Shown here piece after piece: positions 23,601 through 35,949 of a DNA stretch of 64,000 nt (the stretch's first letter is position 1; each line of letters opens with the position of its first letter). The position numbers and the translations under genes are program-made. The notes beneath the pieces are model-generated. The model ran no database searches. It saw only the letters and a list, made by a program, of their open reading frames with translations, and had not been told where the DNA came from. Origin of the DNA: Lepidodermella squamata (Eukaryota; Gastrotricha); the NCBI GenBank assembly GCA_047495785.1, contig JBLDXI010000003.1, positions 1,240,001-1,304,000 on the forward strand, written 5' to 3'.

Positions 23601-26600
23601 AAATGAAGAGAGTTTAATCATCTATCGATTGAATATAGGGTTCTCGCTCAAACGATTGAATGGGAAAAAGTTTTACGTACGCGCACTGAAAAATTTAGGG
23701 CGGGTGACCTCCCGCGAGCGCACCAACAAGTAACCATTATGCACGTAAGATGTTTCATTCTCGAATTTCAATCGTAACAAACCTATATTCAATCGATAGA
23801 GAATTTAATTTACTTCATTTTTATGTAAAAGCCGACGTGAAATTCATAGATTGCCCTTTGATTTCAGTTCAAAATGAGCTAGCCAATAGGAGCGCGCGCA
23901 GAGCCGTAACATAGGCGGGCCTGAAAATGTGCATGACATTCAAACTCTAGCGAAAAACGCCAAATTCGTCATTCTTTTAGTATCGTAGGGCTTTAGCAAC
24001 CTTACACCTTATCGAAATTTTACTTCTGCCTGAATTTCGCATTTCGATCCGGTTTGTCGCAGTAGCTCGCAGAATTACTTTGCTGCGCGAAAACAATAAT
24101 CAACATTGAGGGTTGTAGAATTTACATAGCTCGTTTCAACTTTAATTTTCAACTTTTTCAAATGTCAACTTCTAGTAGCCAGCATGAAGAAGTATTACTG
24201 CTCAAAACGTAAGCTACGTAAAATCGTTGAATTGAAATTACTCTGCACTATCGATAACGTTCATGGCGTTTTGCTTAAAGTGCTGGTTCTTCCGCGCCAC
24301 GAACGATAAGTCTGCCGTGAAAGGTGTAATAGTTCAAAGCGCGCGCAGAAACTTGGGTTGTAATTTTCTAAATTCCACCACCCTAAAGTGATAGAAATTC
24401 GTGCTTCAAAGTAAACTTTGTTTTCGACGTTACTTCAGGCCAATCTGCAGCTGAGAGACAAATTCACAAAATACGCGGACTGCAAATCAAAAGCATACGT
24501 AAGTAAAACCATTCAGGTTTTTTTATTTTCAAATCTGGACCTCCTATATAGGTCGCTACTGTTTGTTATACGGCCACTTCTACTGACCCATTCTACACAA
24601 CCGACATTACTTACGACACGGCGAATAGCGGTTGTGGCTCCAATCTAAGGCTCGCCGACTGGAGCAGTGGAAAGGACACAAGTTACTCACTTAATCAAAT
24701 CTTCACAAGCGGATATGGCCTTGCTGTAAGTTTGATCACAGGCTATTTTCTTGAATATTCTTCCCGTTGCGCACAGGTAATAACCCACAAACGATGCAAA
24801 GTTGGTTCGGATGTCGCTTGCCGACCCGATATGGATCCAAACAACGCAGGACATCAATGCGCGTCTGGTGAAACTCCGGTAATTTTTCTGCATAACCAAC
24901 TATCTGGGAAAAGTAACTAATTAAGAGTGAGGCTAGGCGTTAGCTCGCCAATTATACGAAAGTCAGAAGTGTAAACAATAGTATCAGTTTGCCCATGATT
25001 TTGAGAAAGCCTAGTTGCCACTGTTATGAATATTGGCTTGTGCTTGCAGCTGACAAATCAGAATACGGACGGAAATGGCTGGCCGAAATTAAACGATTGC
25101 AACGCCATGAAATACGCAATGGTGCCTTGTTATCATCCGATCCCGGGTCCTGGCTACTATCAATATGTACCGGGTTTCGATCATTTATCTGGATGTGCGG
25201 GTGGAGATTACAAGATTGGCTCGGCTGTATATTACGAGGGTGTTAAAACGCGAACCGTATGGGTTTCAGGATCTGAATTCGATGCAATCGATGCGGTTGT
25301 GGCAGCGGTATGTGGCTCACTCAAACCTAACTTTAATCACGCACTAAAAAGCGGCCTTGAAAAACCAGTCGCCGCCTTTTTATGCGTTGCGGTGTCGTTG
25401 AAAATAGTCAACAGCAATTTGCACGAAATCATTTGTGGTATTTGCCCCAGGTTAAGCACGTGAGATGCAAAGTTACCACCCCTTCGGATACCCCTTACTG
25501 CCGACCGAAGCTTGACGGAGGGGAACTAATTCCACAGGGTGCTGCTGCGTGCTTCACCGATGAAACACAGGTATGAAGGTTCAAAATGAATGAATTTTTT
25601 GAATTGGCATCTTTTATTTATTTTTTTAACAGCTCAGTGGCGGAGTTTTCGCAACCCGCTCTGATTGCGTAGCGGCTCTATACGTAAACCTTTCGAAGAC
25701 GCACATCAATTCCTTACATATTTTTTGCGCGCATTTAACAGCAACTCAAACAGTGCTACACAGCGCTGGCAGTGGGTGAGTTCGCATTGCCAGCGCACCA
25801 TTTGTCAAAGTTTTCATGCCCATTTTCAGGCGCTAGTACGACCAAATGGTACTCCACATCATTGGTTCACGACGCACAAAGCGGTGGAGCAACATGCAGT
25901 GGATCGGATATATACGGAGTAAATCCCACATAACACCTTAAACGGCAAAGACGGTATTTGATGAAGGGAGAAGGGAGGGCGCTGAAGTTTAATCATGCTT
26001 TTCAACCAGAACCACTTCAAGTAGGACTAAATCTTATATGTCAGTTCCTTGATCTTTCGGTATTTCTCTTTAGCAAAAGATGGCATTAGGCTAAATCTTT
26101 TGTATGGGCTATGCACTGGCTAAAACTGAATTAAGTTGGGCTGCACCACTATAGTCAGCGCCCAAGTAAACAGAGAACAGGGATGAATGAGTGGCAGAGA
26201 GCATTATTATTCATCTATATGGGCTTGTTTGTTCACTATTTTAACATTATGCAACTTTTTCAAGCCTAGTCTTTGACGTTTATCAAAGCACGAGCTAGAA
26301 AACAAAAATGTGGATCTTCTCTTTGAATCCCCGTTCAATCTGATTTCAATGAACGCATGAACATCTAAGCGGCTAAATAAGCTATGGTTTCTCTTAAGGT
26401 AACAGGCGTAGTTGGCAGCTCGTCGCTTACGTTGCCGGCTGGCACGGATCCATACGATACCATGACGGTAGCTCACAAGCGTTGCCGTACCGCTTCCTCC
26501 CCTACGCTCATCTGCCGTCCACAATTAACCGGCGCACCAGCCCTCTCAGGCTGTGCATTTTCGGAATCAGCCGTAAGTCAATGCATATCGCTAAATTTCG

Positions 26601-28011
26601 CTATTTCAAAACAATTCTTTTTCATAGCTGCCTGCTACAAGTGATAGCGCGATTAACACCATAACAAAATGTGACAGCAAGAAATACGAAAGCAAGATGT
26701 GTTACGATTCCGCTGACCTGACTTCAACCCACCTGAGATGCATAGCTGACTACGATTGTCCAACTACGTCTAGAAATGTAAAAATGAACGATGCTATTTT
26801 ATTAATTCATTTCATTTTTCTCAGCTGATTTCGCCAAATTCAGCTGCTAATTCGCAATCAAATGCAGACAGCGCATGTGCTAGCAGTTCGAGCGCAGTAA
26901 GTTGAGATTTATGAACATCTGAGTGACTATTGCTTCTCGAAAATAGCCGAAATTTGTACGCTGCCGACGCCCTGCGGTCTCCACCTTGGCATTCTGCCGC
27001 CCGGTTTCAGACGGCTGCATTGTCTCGTCAAGCGAAATCAGAGTAAAATCACTACATAAAGACCAAGAGTTGAATCAAACTATGTTTTTCCCAGCTTACG
27101 CCCTACGATGCAAGCGGTTTGAGTTACTCAGATTGCACTGATTACGAGGTGAAGCAACTGCTCAGCTCATTTATATCAGGCTGGGTCAATTTAAATGAAT
27201 CTAACACTATCTTGTTTCGCACAGGCTCTAATTGTGTGCTACGATCAAAGCGCTGTCTACAATTACCTCCCAATAGTTGGTGGCGTCAATACAAATCCAT
27301 TTGCTTGTACTGACGATTTTGCTACGTGTGGAGCGAAAATCCAAGTATATCCTAACTATTTCGATCCGGAGAAAATCAATTGAGATTGCTTTCAGCTGCC
27401 GATGGCATCGATTTACGCGGGCGCAGCATCGGGAGACTGCGCTACTAACATAGCAAATTCAGCAGCGTGGTCTGTAACTGTTGGTAAATGGATTCGCTGT
27501 CTGAAACCGTCGACGTCAGCACCCAGTGTTTCATGGGTTATTTGCCGACCGAGGTTGCAGTACAACCCTAATTGCGAAGCTGGTGAAACTCCGGTAGGTT
27601 TATCGCCAGTACTTATCAATTGTCAGCGATTCGTAAATGATCATCCCAACATAGGAAGCTCCTGTGACTGGTGGTTACGCCTCAGTAGATGCTTGCCTCA
27701 GTGCCGCAACTGGTGTAAGGCGTTTCCATTACTCAGATTTTCGCTTCATCCAGCTTGTAACCTTCCTTTAGGCCAAGTGCTGCTGCGGTGCAGGTACTGG
27801 AGTCCTTTCCGGAACTTACAATTCCGCCGATGGTACTTGCTCTTGCGGTGGTGGTTCTTCGGTGAGCGCCCGACCCTTGGATAAAATATTATTGTAACAG
27901 TATATCTTTGTCTAGTCCCGTAAAGGCGAATTCTTTTCATCGTCTTGCACGACGACATGCGGTTCAACGAACTGTCCAGATGCGGCTGAGAAAACACCTC
28001 TGCTGCCTTAA
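16031..28011 (+). CDS. Giant secreted 15-unit cysteine-repeat protein, copy 1
   Basis: I can join 51 exons into one open frame of about 1823 residues ending at TAA 28009-28011. All introns are phase 0 except intron 1 and the one after exon 40 (phase 1). The protein starts with a signal peptide split by intron 1 (M-G-T-A-L-L-L-V-I / G-L-L-V-E-G-S-W-G). Fifteen units follow. A full unit has H-x-R-C-K ... V-C-R-P-D-M-D ... C-x-x-G-E, then a short exon with A-C-N-A-x-x-Y, then C-Y ... Y-Y ... G-Y-D-H ... G-C, then a short Trp-containing exon. The end is a C-C-C ... C-S-C-G cluster plus a variable tail. One intron (22682-22733) has a GC donor. Two introns carry large inverted-repeat elements. AATAAA is at 28190-28195. 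I do not recognise the family; an extracellular structural, adhesive or defence role is conceivable but unproven. Confidence 0.8.
20604..22438 (+). other. Long intron of giant gene 1 with inserted element
   Basis: The intron between exons 28 and 29 is 1,835 nt long, where most introns of the gene are about 50 nt. Most of it is the inverted-repeat element at 21127-22387. The 520 nt before the element show no recognisable feature. The splice sites (AAG/GTATGAG and AATTTCAG/ATC) are intact. Confidence 0.7.
21127..22387. mobile_element. Non-coding terminal-inverted-repeat element, 1.26 kb
   Basis: It starts with GGTGCGTTTCTTTAT and ends with the near-perfect inverse ATAAAGAAACGCACC. It is flanked on both sides by CATAG (21122-21126 and 22388-22392), a likely 5-bp target duplication. 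Inside near the left end is a tandem duplication of a 46-bp AT-rich unit (about 21213-21304). No transposase frame is visible, so it is probably a non-autonomous DNA element; the superfamily is not decided. Confidence 0.75.
22439..28011 (+). other. Exon map of giant gene 1, exons 29-51
   Basis: Exons: 22439-22549, 22604-22681 (followed by a GC donor), 22734-22850, 22909-23001, 23065-23163, 24439-24498, 24552-24725, 24778-24879, 25050-25307, 25451-25570, 25633-25683, 25742-25775, 25830-25918, 26399-26572, 26628-26777, 26825-26896, 26947-27042, 27095-27148, 27225-27344, 27396-27593, 27655-27714, 27772-27861, 27916-28011. The cores of units 9-15 lie in exons 29, 33, 36, 38, 42, 45 and 48. In unit 10 (exon 33) the R-C of the core reads W-R-Q-K. 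Intron 25919-26398 is 480 nt with nothing recognisable. Confidence 0.78.
23222..23932. mobile_element. Inverted-repeat element in intron of giant gene 1, about 0.7 kb
   Basis: A 42-base arm beginning CAGGCCCGCCTACGTTACGG (23231-23272) is matched by its inverse complement at 23882-23923 with one mismatch. The similarity runs outward through GCACATT (23222) and AATGTGC (23932). The inside is GC-rich near the arms (GCGCGC runs) and AT-rich in the middle, with no open frame of interest. No clear target duplication is seen. The intron containing it (23164-24438) keeps normal splice sites. Confidence 0.7.
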
Positions 28012-28586
28012 TATGGACAAAGTCTTCCAAAGAAAACAAACCATTTTCATCACAGCGAATTCCAATGTATAATGCCTATTATTAGCTCAATATCAAGTGT
28101 TCCTCGTAGCCCATAACCTTTGTTCCAAAAAAGGTCTTGTGACTCGTGACCATCTAATTGGTGTCCAAATTAAGAAGTTAGGTTCATGGAATAAAATGCA
28201 AGTATGAACGCATTTCCAAACTCATCTCGTCTCAAGCTTATAATTCCGCGATTTTATCTCTATATCAGGGTTTGATTTTTCTCGACAAACTGAGTCTCTT
28301 CAAGTGTTCTCAAGCAATTTCAAGGTTTCCTATTGATTTGACCTGTCAATCTGGCTAAAAGTGTTAAGGTTCTCGACAGGAATAAGGAGTAGCGCTAAAC
28401 TATCCTATCTCGATATAATCTCGATCTTAGGCAGGCGAGCAATTTGATTGAATAGAAATACCTTTCAAAAAATTGAAGACGTTGCTCCTTATTCAGTATT
28501 TACGTTCGATTCCGACGCAATGACGCTCGGTGTCAAATCTTAAAATGTTCAACAAAATACGTAGGAAAATATCCGATAGGGCTTCC

Positions 28587-30082
28587 ATATTTGTATGATA
28601 TAGCACGAGTAAAAAGTTCATATCTGAACCGAGCCGATCTGAGCTGGCCGAGATTTACGAATCGGAGCGAGTTGAAGAAGGGTGGAGAGAGTGAGAGAGT
28701 GGAGAGAGTTAGTAAATCGAGTACGGCGAGTTCAGATATAAGCGATTTACGAGTTCGGAGTTCGGTTTAAAAATATCGAGTTGGCACATGTACTCGACCT
28801 TTACTTTTGAGTGCAATTCTATATTTGTATGATATAACATGAGTAGGAATCTATATTTGAGAGAAGCACGAAATATAGATCGAGTAAAACGAATGACGGG
28901 AGTGAAATCGAGGCGGAACGAGCCGGCAGGCGAGTGGAGACGAGATTTCACGAGGTGACTGAGTTTTACGAGATCTATACGAGTGCTTCACGAAAATATA
29001 GGTTTCTACGAATGTTGTAGCGTAAAATATTACACGGTGTCTATATTTTTCGCAACGCAGTAGTAATAGAAAATAAAAAATCCAACTTAAAATTTCATCT
29101 AAAAATGGCTTGCTATTCATTTTCGCTCATTTTTTCTCATTCGTTCGAATTTCGTCTCGTTTTGAACGTCGAATTTCCGCACGACCCTATGCTCGAATTT
29201 TGCGAACAAATGCTCCCGGAATCTGCTCCGATTGGCAATGATGCCGCATTCGAAGCCGAATGGTTCGATAACCCATCAACCCTGAAGCCTGCTTCCTTGG
29301 AAATCAACGTTCGCGAAAACCTTGCGCCTTTAAAACCCGAAGAAACTTGTTCGATTTGAACGACACGCGTTTTGATGCGATGCACAAGACTCGAGGACAG
29401 TCCGTCTGAATTTCATCTCCGGTCGTTGAAAATGGCTCAGTTTCGGACAATCGTGTTGCAACGGTGTTTGGTACATCGATTTATCCACTGCAATCGAATC
29501 GGAACTGTCGCTGCAAGTGCTGCAAGATGCAATCCCAGGTGGTGATTTCTGCGAGTTGTGGACTAAATGCTGTCGGATTTTCTTGATCTTCTGCGCAGTG
29601 TTCCCAGTGCTTTCGGAGGCGACTTGCTGACCGTACCTGTTCGAGGATCTTCTGCGCGATCCAGCAATTCATGCACAGCGGGGACAAAATGTTGCCCGAT
29701 TTTCCGGAGTTTCCTGAGAAATTCTGGTTCCTACGACCGATTTTTGCTGCCCGCCTGCCAAGCTGTCCCCGTCTAAATTATTCTCAAAATTGAATTTCTC
29801 CATTTTCTCTCATACCTAATAAATTGCGTTGCGAAAACTATATCACCGTGTTTTTCTGTTAGACTTAGCTGTTTCAAGACCTTGGAAGTATTAGGCTTGA
29901 AAATGGGCGTTCTATATTCAAAATATAGATTCTTCAGGTCAAAAATATAGACTCACCTGAATCTATATTTCAGATATAGATCAGAAACACAGTTCATGAT
30001 CTAATTTATATTTGAAATATGAAGAAATATAGATCAGCGTTTCAAGGTTAAAAATATAGACACAGTGTTATATTTGTATGAT
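28587..30082. repeat. Complex repeat region with hairpins and a thrice-repeated 13-mer
   Basis: ATATTTGTATGAT occurs at 28587-28599, 28821-28833 and 30070-30082. Behind the second copy, a segment near 28845-28890 (CTATATTT, AAGCAC, ATATAGATC, GAGTAAAAC) recurs in inverted order near 28960-29010, so the stretch can fold on itself. The arms are rich in CGAGT/ACGAG and GAGAGA words. At 29905-30060 the words ATATAGA/TCTATAT recur many times. It looks like nested foldback or satellite-like elements; the boundaries are approximate. Confidence 0.5.
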
Positions 30083-31166
30083 CCGATGTATTATTCACAT
30101 CCGAGATTTGTAGCACGAGATGTGGGCATGTTGACGAGGCGGAGCTGACGACGAGCCTGATGTTGAATCTATTTGCTATTGGCGGTTTTAATCCGAACCC
30201 AGAAATTTAATGTCCCTGATCGATGATAATATTGCTTAAAATTATTTTCACGTTTCTAAAAAGGATTGAGAAGAATATGTCACAGAAAATACAGTTGGGA
30301 ACGTAAATGAATCTCGCACGCGATGAAAGTGATTATCTCTGACACCTTAGAATTTTACATGAGAAAGCCAAGTTTTGAAAAAAGCAATCAGGCTGATTGA
30401 TAGATACCTTGGAACTGAAGAATTGACCATTAAACCATATGGACCAAAACTGATCAGCTCCTGTCAGCTTTTACTCCGGGCAATGAAGGGTTTCGAATGA
30501 AAATGCGTCGAAAAGTCTCTCGTCTTGCGACCCAGAATAATAACAGCGAGTAATAATACCTGCAAGTACAAAGTTATCCTGTGGAATTGCTTATTGATTT
30601 CAAACTAACTAAATCGTAGTAAGATATCTAGATTTCACAGTTTTTGCCGCCGTATAATACCCAAATACGGGTATTATACCCAAATCGGTGGGTATTATAT
30701 AATATGCTTCATTCACTTTGTACTGATGAGACTGAAAACCTGATGACACAATCTGCTGGAAAACCTTGATTCGTGCTTTGTTTGTACCTGATTTCATTCT
30801 CCTCTCAGTATCTTTCGGGGAAGACTTCTTCACTCACGTTTATTAATGCATTGAAGAACATGAAAGCAACGGGTCTTCTCGAGGTATGTTAGCGTGCGAG
30901 ACCCTCAGTTTGTTGCTTCTGTTCGTTAGTCATGCGACCGGTCGACCGAGCGCCACGAGGAGATAAACATAACGAATATTATAGCGATAGTTATGTTTCA
31001 ACCCCGCCAGCCTTTTGTGTTTGAATATCACCATCGACAGGCGCCGGTGCGAGAAGGGCTGCGCGTGAAATTCTTCAAATTAGTTGACGAGAGAAGATGA
31101 TGAATTATAATATACTAGGTGGTTGTTATAGACGTGTAGTATAGGCTGGAGCTGACGAACGCAACC

Positions 31167-31275
31167 TCGCCCGCGCGAAGCGGCCGGCTGAGATCGTTGT
31201 CAATTAGACGAGCAATATTAACAGCCTGCGCTAATAGACCTGGCGGTGATCACGTTGCCGTAGCACCTCTCGCGT
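31167..31275 (+). promoter_or_regulatory. Upstream block shared by giant genes 1 and 2 (copy 2)
   Basis: Second copy of the block described at 15701-15800: CTCGCCCGCGCGAA, CGGCCGG, GTTGTCAATT and CTAATAGACCTG in the same order, about 140-250 bases before the ATG at 31413. I did not find a convincing third copy before giant gene 3. Confidence 0.5.
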
Positions 31276-31412
31276 ACGTTGCCTTTCCTAATATTACATA
31301 ATGATGCATACAAAAAAATAACAACAAATCATCGCATTTTGTACTCCACTTTAAGATATCAATTCTACGATTGACTGTTTTTTCAATCATAATTAGGTTA
31401 AATTCACGTTAA

Positions 31413-34400
31413 ATGAAGGCCGCACTGCTGCTAGTGATCGGTGATTTGAAGCAATGGATTATAAACAGATATTTAATTTTAAAATTTCCCCAGGCCTCTT
31501 AGTGGAAGGATCGTGGAGCTGTTCCCCGGATTTCGGCGCCGCTATTAATGGCGTGAAAACCGCTCCGTCTCCCGGAACTCGGCATGTCAGATGCAGCGCA
31601 AATGGCCAGAAAGTATGCCGACCAACTACTTGCAACTCTGGTGAAATTAGGGTAAGTTGTGTTACATTTCGTCGAAGAAGATGGTACTAAAATCGATTTC
31701 CGTATCTTAGATTCCGATCGCCGTATCCTTCCCGAACAATGTAGATTGCGATGGATACGCTGTGAGTTGAGATAGCTTATAGCCGAGTTCTGCTCAACTT
31801 CCTTATTAACAGAGATGGATCATATGTCCGACTGGCAGCAGCAACACCTACCAATGTGTCGCTGATACAGCCGGTTGTGACGGCTCGTTCCTTGGCTACG
31901 ATCTTCAGGTTTACAGCGATCTTCAAACATGTCAAACACAGGCCAACTCTTACGTAATTTGCACAAAGATCCTTTCGTTTAAGATTACACGTTTTGTAAA
32001 CAGACAACTTCTAAGTGGATCCGTTGCTTGAATAACGGAAACCCGATATGCCGACTCTCCCAGTGCAACCCAGGCGAGAATAGGGTACCTTATAATCTTG
32101 ATCCTGAAACAATTTTAATAGCTTGATTATTCAGTTGGCTATGACTGACCCGAAGGAGTGGGATACATCAGCGGCCTGCAATGCTTCTTTATTTGTAAAT
32201 TTCATTCATTTGATCTGATCCGTGAAATTTACATCAAAATTAAAGGCTGCTCTACCTTGCGTCGGCCCTTTGAACACGTTACCCTACTGGCAGCTAGTCA
32301 CGGGCTACGACCATCTCGGAACCTGCCCGGCTGGCTACAACGCTGTGGCTTCGAAATACACTTTCAAGGCAACTCAGGACATAAAGTTCGACTCAGCGTC
32401 CTATACAAGCCAAACTGTAGGCTGGATTTTCATATCATCAGAGACGTCTGCATTTTAAAATATGTTTAAGAGCTTGAGGCACTACCGCTGCAAAGCCGTC
32501 ATAAACGGCGAGTACGTGCCGGTTTGCCGACCTGACATGGACCCGAATACTGACGGCGTCCAGTGCCATCCCAATGACAAGGGACAGGTGAGTGACTCAA
32601 GGCGAAGGCTATTCTGAATTTGACCACATCTCTTCGTAGATGAGTCCTAAAGTTGGTTACGACAGCTATGCAGCCTGCAATGCCGCTCGCTATGTTTGTT
32701 AAAATGTTACCTCAAAGCCTAATTGACAAGCTTTTTGTGAAAACAGCAAGCGATCCCCTGCTACAAGCCATCGACAACTGGCCCTGATTACTACACTGTT
32801 GTTCCAGGTTATGATCTAGCTGACATCAACGTTGTTGGTACAACGCTTTCCGCTGCTCAATGTGGTCCCGGCGAGCTTGCTGTGAGTTGAAACCCCATCT
32901 GAGAAAGTCACGCTCATTTTCCTTGTCTAGCTTTCCACCACTGTAACAGCTAACTCAGACGTCATCACTTATCCAACAAGCACCTCGCAAAGTGTCAAAC
33001 ACGTCCGCTGCAAAATCGGCAGTGGATCCACCGCCTTTCCTCTCTGTCGCCCGAATTATGGCACTGATACCAACCGAGCTTGCCCTGTGACTGATTCCGG
33101 AACAGTAATTCTTGATTTAGCTATGCAAGATGGTTATGATTGATGTTATTTTCAGCTTGCTGGAACAGTGGGAACTATCGGTACAACAGTTTTCGCCGAT
33201 TTCGCCACCTGCAACGCGAACCTTTACGTAATTACCTCAAATCGATTTATTATGATTATATCCTAGCGATTATTCTGCTTTAGATTGCAAAACTGTGCTA
33301 TCAAGCAACAGCATCCAGCACCCCGGCTACGAATCCTTACTTCGCCATTGTTGCCGGCTACGACCACAGCCCAACAGGTGGATGCGCTTCAACTGAGCTG
33401 AGCGTACGATCTTATCCGATGATTAGGCCTAAAGCATAATTTTCTTGTAAAATCAGTTCCAAGATTCTGTCTGGGTATCCAGTGCGATACCTTTAACAAC
33501 TTCCAGTCCTGCGCAAATCGCTTCGTACACTGGGGTGAGTTGTAGAAAATTGAACCGTGAAGCTAGAATCGACTTTTATTTCGCAAGACTCCACTCACCC
33601 ACACGCGTTGCCAAGTGAAAGACTCTACTTCGAACAACTTCGTTCCGGTTTGCAGACCCGATATGGTCATCGGCAATTCCGGGTTGCAGTGTGGTCCGGG
33701 TGAAATTCAGGTTAGTAGAAACTATTAGTCGAGGAGCCAACCAACTTCGTCAATTTTTCTGAATAGTTGAACGTTCCTGCGACGGGTTACGCCACATTGG
33801 ACCTATGCAATGCTGCGAAATACGTAAGATGAATCTTTTAAAATCGCAGCAGATTCTCGAAAGCATGTGTTCATGAATTTCAGTATGCCAAGCCATGTTA
33901 CGAAGCTACTAACGTGAAAGCTGGGACGGATCCAGTTAGCAGCTACTATAGATTGAACGCAGGCTACGATCATGACTCTGCCAATCCGAGCGTAGTTAAA
34001 TGTCCAGCCAATCAAGTGCCGGTAAGTAAACCGTCGAAATACTAGCAGATGCTTTTTACCTGTTTTTGAGGATTTCGCGTTTCGTAAAAGTTTCTCATTT
34101 TGGATCAAGTTTCTAATTTGTAACCATTATTATAGATCCCAGTCGCGAGTTGGAGAATATCGCAAAACAAAGATGTCACGTTTGCTGAGGCTGACTATTC
34201 CGGTATAAGCGTAAGTACTGCCTTCAAAGTGATTCTGAAAGATTTTATTCCTGCCACCTTAAGATAAAACACTTCCGGTGCAAGCTGACAAATACGCAAA
34301 GTAATGCCGATGCAGTATGCCGCCCAGACATGAATGCGGCAACAGCGGCTGCCGATTGTGCTGCTGGTGAAACTTTGGTGAGACGGGGAAATTTCGCCAA

Positions 34401-35949
34401 CCCTCAACCTTATGAACCATATTTTTAGATCAATAATCAAGATAACGGATGGAACACTCTTGCTTCCTGCAGAACTCAGTTATACGTGAGCCGTTGCCTG
34501 TTGAAGAGGAACTATTTTTCAGATTTGTTTTTAGTGGGCTAAAAACTGCTATACTCCAACTACAACCGGGCCGGACTACTACACTTTTGTCGCTGGCCAC
34601 GATCACCTTGTCACACCTGTGACTCGAGGATGTGCTTCTGGTTCTCTGCCGGTAGGAAATATCCAGATCTGACGTATTAGCTACTAAATACTCCTCGAAT
34701 TAGTTTGGCGGCTGGAAGAAAAACCCAACGCTCTACACGCCACTGGCAACAGATTACAACGCTGACTACAGAGATAACACTAACATCAAGCACTACCGTT
34801 GCATGGTCAACGTAGCAGTGGTGGCCAACGGCGATTCACCCTACTACACCCCAGTTTGCCGACCGGACATGGACGGCGATGACCTGCTTCCGTACCGGTG
34901 CGCCAACTATGGCGACTACGTCATTTCAGGCAGTGGAATCGACAGAGATGGCTCTGTAAGCGACTTTCTGTTAGTATGATTTCGAAAGAATGATTATCAA
35001 ATTAAATCCTCCAGCTTCAAAACACGGTTGCCGCTCAAGGCGATAAATTTACTGGCGCTGCCTACTCGAATTTAGCTGCATGCAAGGCTCAGCTATTTGT
35101 AAGTTAATTTGATCTATAAATCTCAATGAGCTGAAATATCGGAGCTAATCAGGTTGCGGCGACTTGCTACAAAGCAACACAAACGTCTACCGGCGCAACT
35201 CCGTTTTACTCGATTATACCGGGCTACGATTCGAGCCCGACAGGTGGATGTCTGGATGGAGATCGAAGAGTGAGTCTTTAAAAGCTCAAATAGCGATAAA
35301 TTCATAATTCCAACGCTTTAGATAAACGCCGGCGCTTCGCAAAACCTATGGTACTTCAGCAGCTCTGTTGGAACGATGAACGTTGCTGCAGGTTACGTCT
35401 CAAGTCTGGTAAACTGCGCTGGCTCAAGTCATGAATTCTTTTCACAACTGTTTCAAATTTCAGCCTGTTGTACATCACCGATGTTTAGTTACCGATGGCA
35501 CTAATAACTTGCCGTTGTGTCGCCCCGATATGGACTTGGGGACGCCGGGATTCCAGTGCTCAATCCTCGACAAAAGCAAGGTATGTGAAAGCCAATGAAA
35601 GATCGACGGATTTCATTTCTGCTTCAAAATTAATTCAAGCTCATCTTGGACACCACTGTAGCAACGAGCGGATACTCCAGTCTGGATGCTTGCAACGCTG
35701 CTCGTTACTACGGCGTTCCTTGCTACAACCCTGGATCAGCTGATTTCCCGTATTACACAATAACAACCGGTTACGACCATCTTGCGTCTCCGTGTAACGC
35801 CGCACTCAATGAACTAGCGGTAGACAATTTGTGTTTGATTTTTGGCTATTCTTTATACCCAACAATTTCAGCTCCCTACTAGCTCCACCTACAAGACAGG
35901 AAGCACTACAAATATCGTCTTTGACGCTTCCGATAACTATGCTGCTAAG
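31413..35949 (+). other. Exon map of giant gene 2, exons 1-28
   Basis: Exons: 31413-31440, 31494-31651, 31711-31761, 31813-31953, 32004-32084, 32135-32194, 32246-32416, 32471-32587, 32640-32693, 32747-32881, 32931-33104, 33156-33227, 33284-33403, 33457-33534, 33588-33710, 33767-33823, 33884-34021, 34136-34210, 34264-34377, 34429-34485, 34535-34651, 34704-34955, 35015-35098, 35153-35269, 35322-35408, 35464-35580, 35640-35819, 35872-35949. Cores of units 1-8 are in exons 2, 5, 8, 11, 15, 19, 22 and 26. Confidence 0.78.

Larger units (their letters stand above)
28012..31412. other. Spacer between giant genes 1 and 2
   Basis: About 3.4 kb. It holds the AATAAA of giant gene 1 (28190-28195), a complex repeat region (28587-30082), a small hairpin at 30652-30679 (GTATAATACCC, 6-base loop, GGGTATTATAC) and the conserved upstream block near 31167-31275. 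An 84-codon open frame at 29105-29359 lies inside the repeat region; it matches nothing I know. No supported gene. Confidence 0.5.

Noticed and set aside
29105-29359. 84-codon open frame in the repeat region
   Set aside because: Overlapped by an open frame on the other strand, no domain, and it sits inside repeated DNA; not enough to call a gene.
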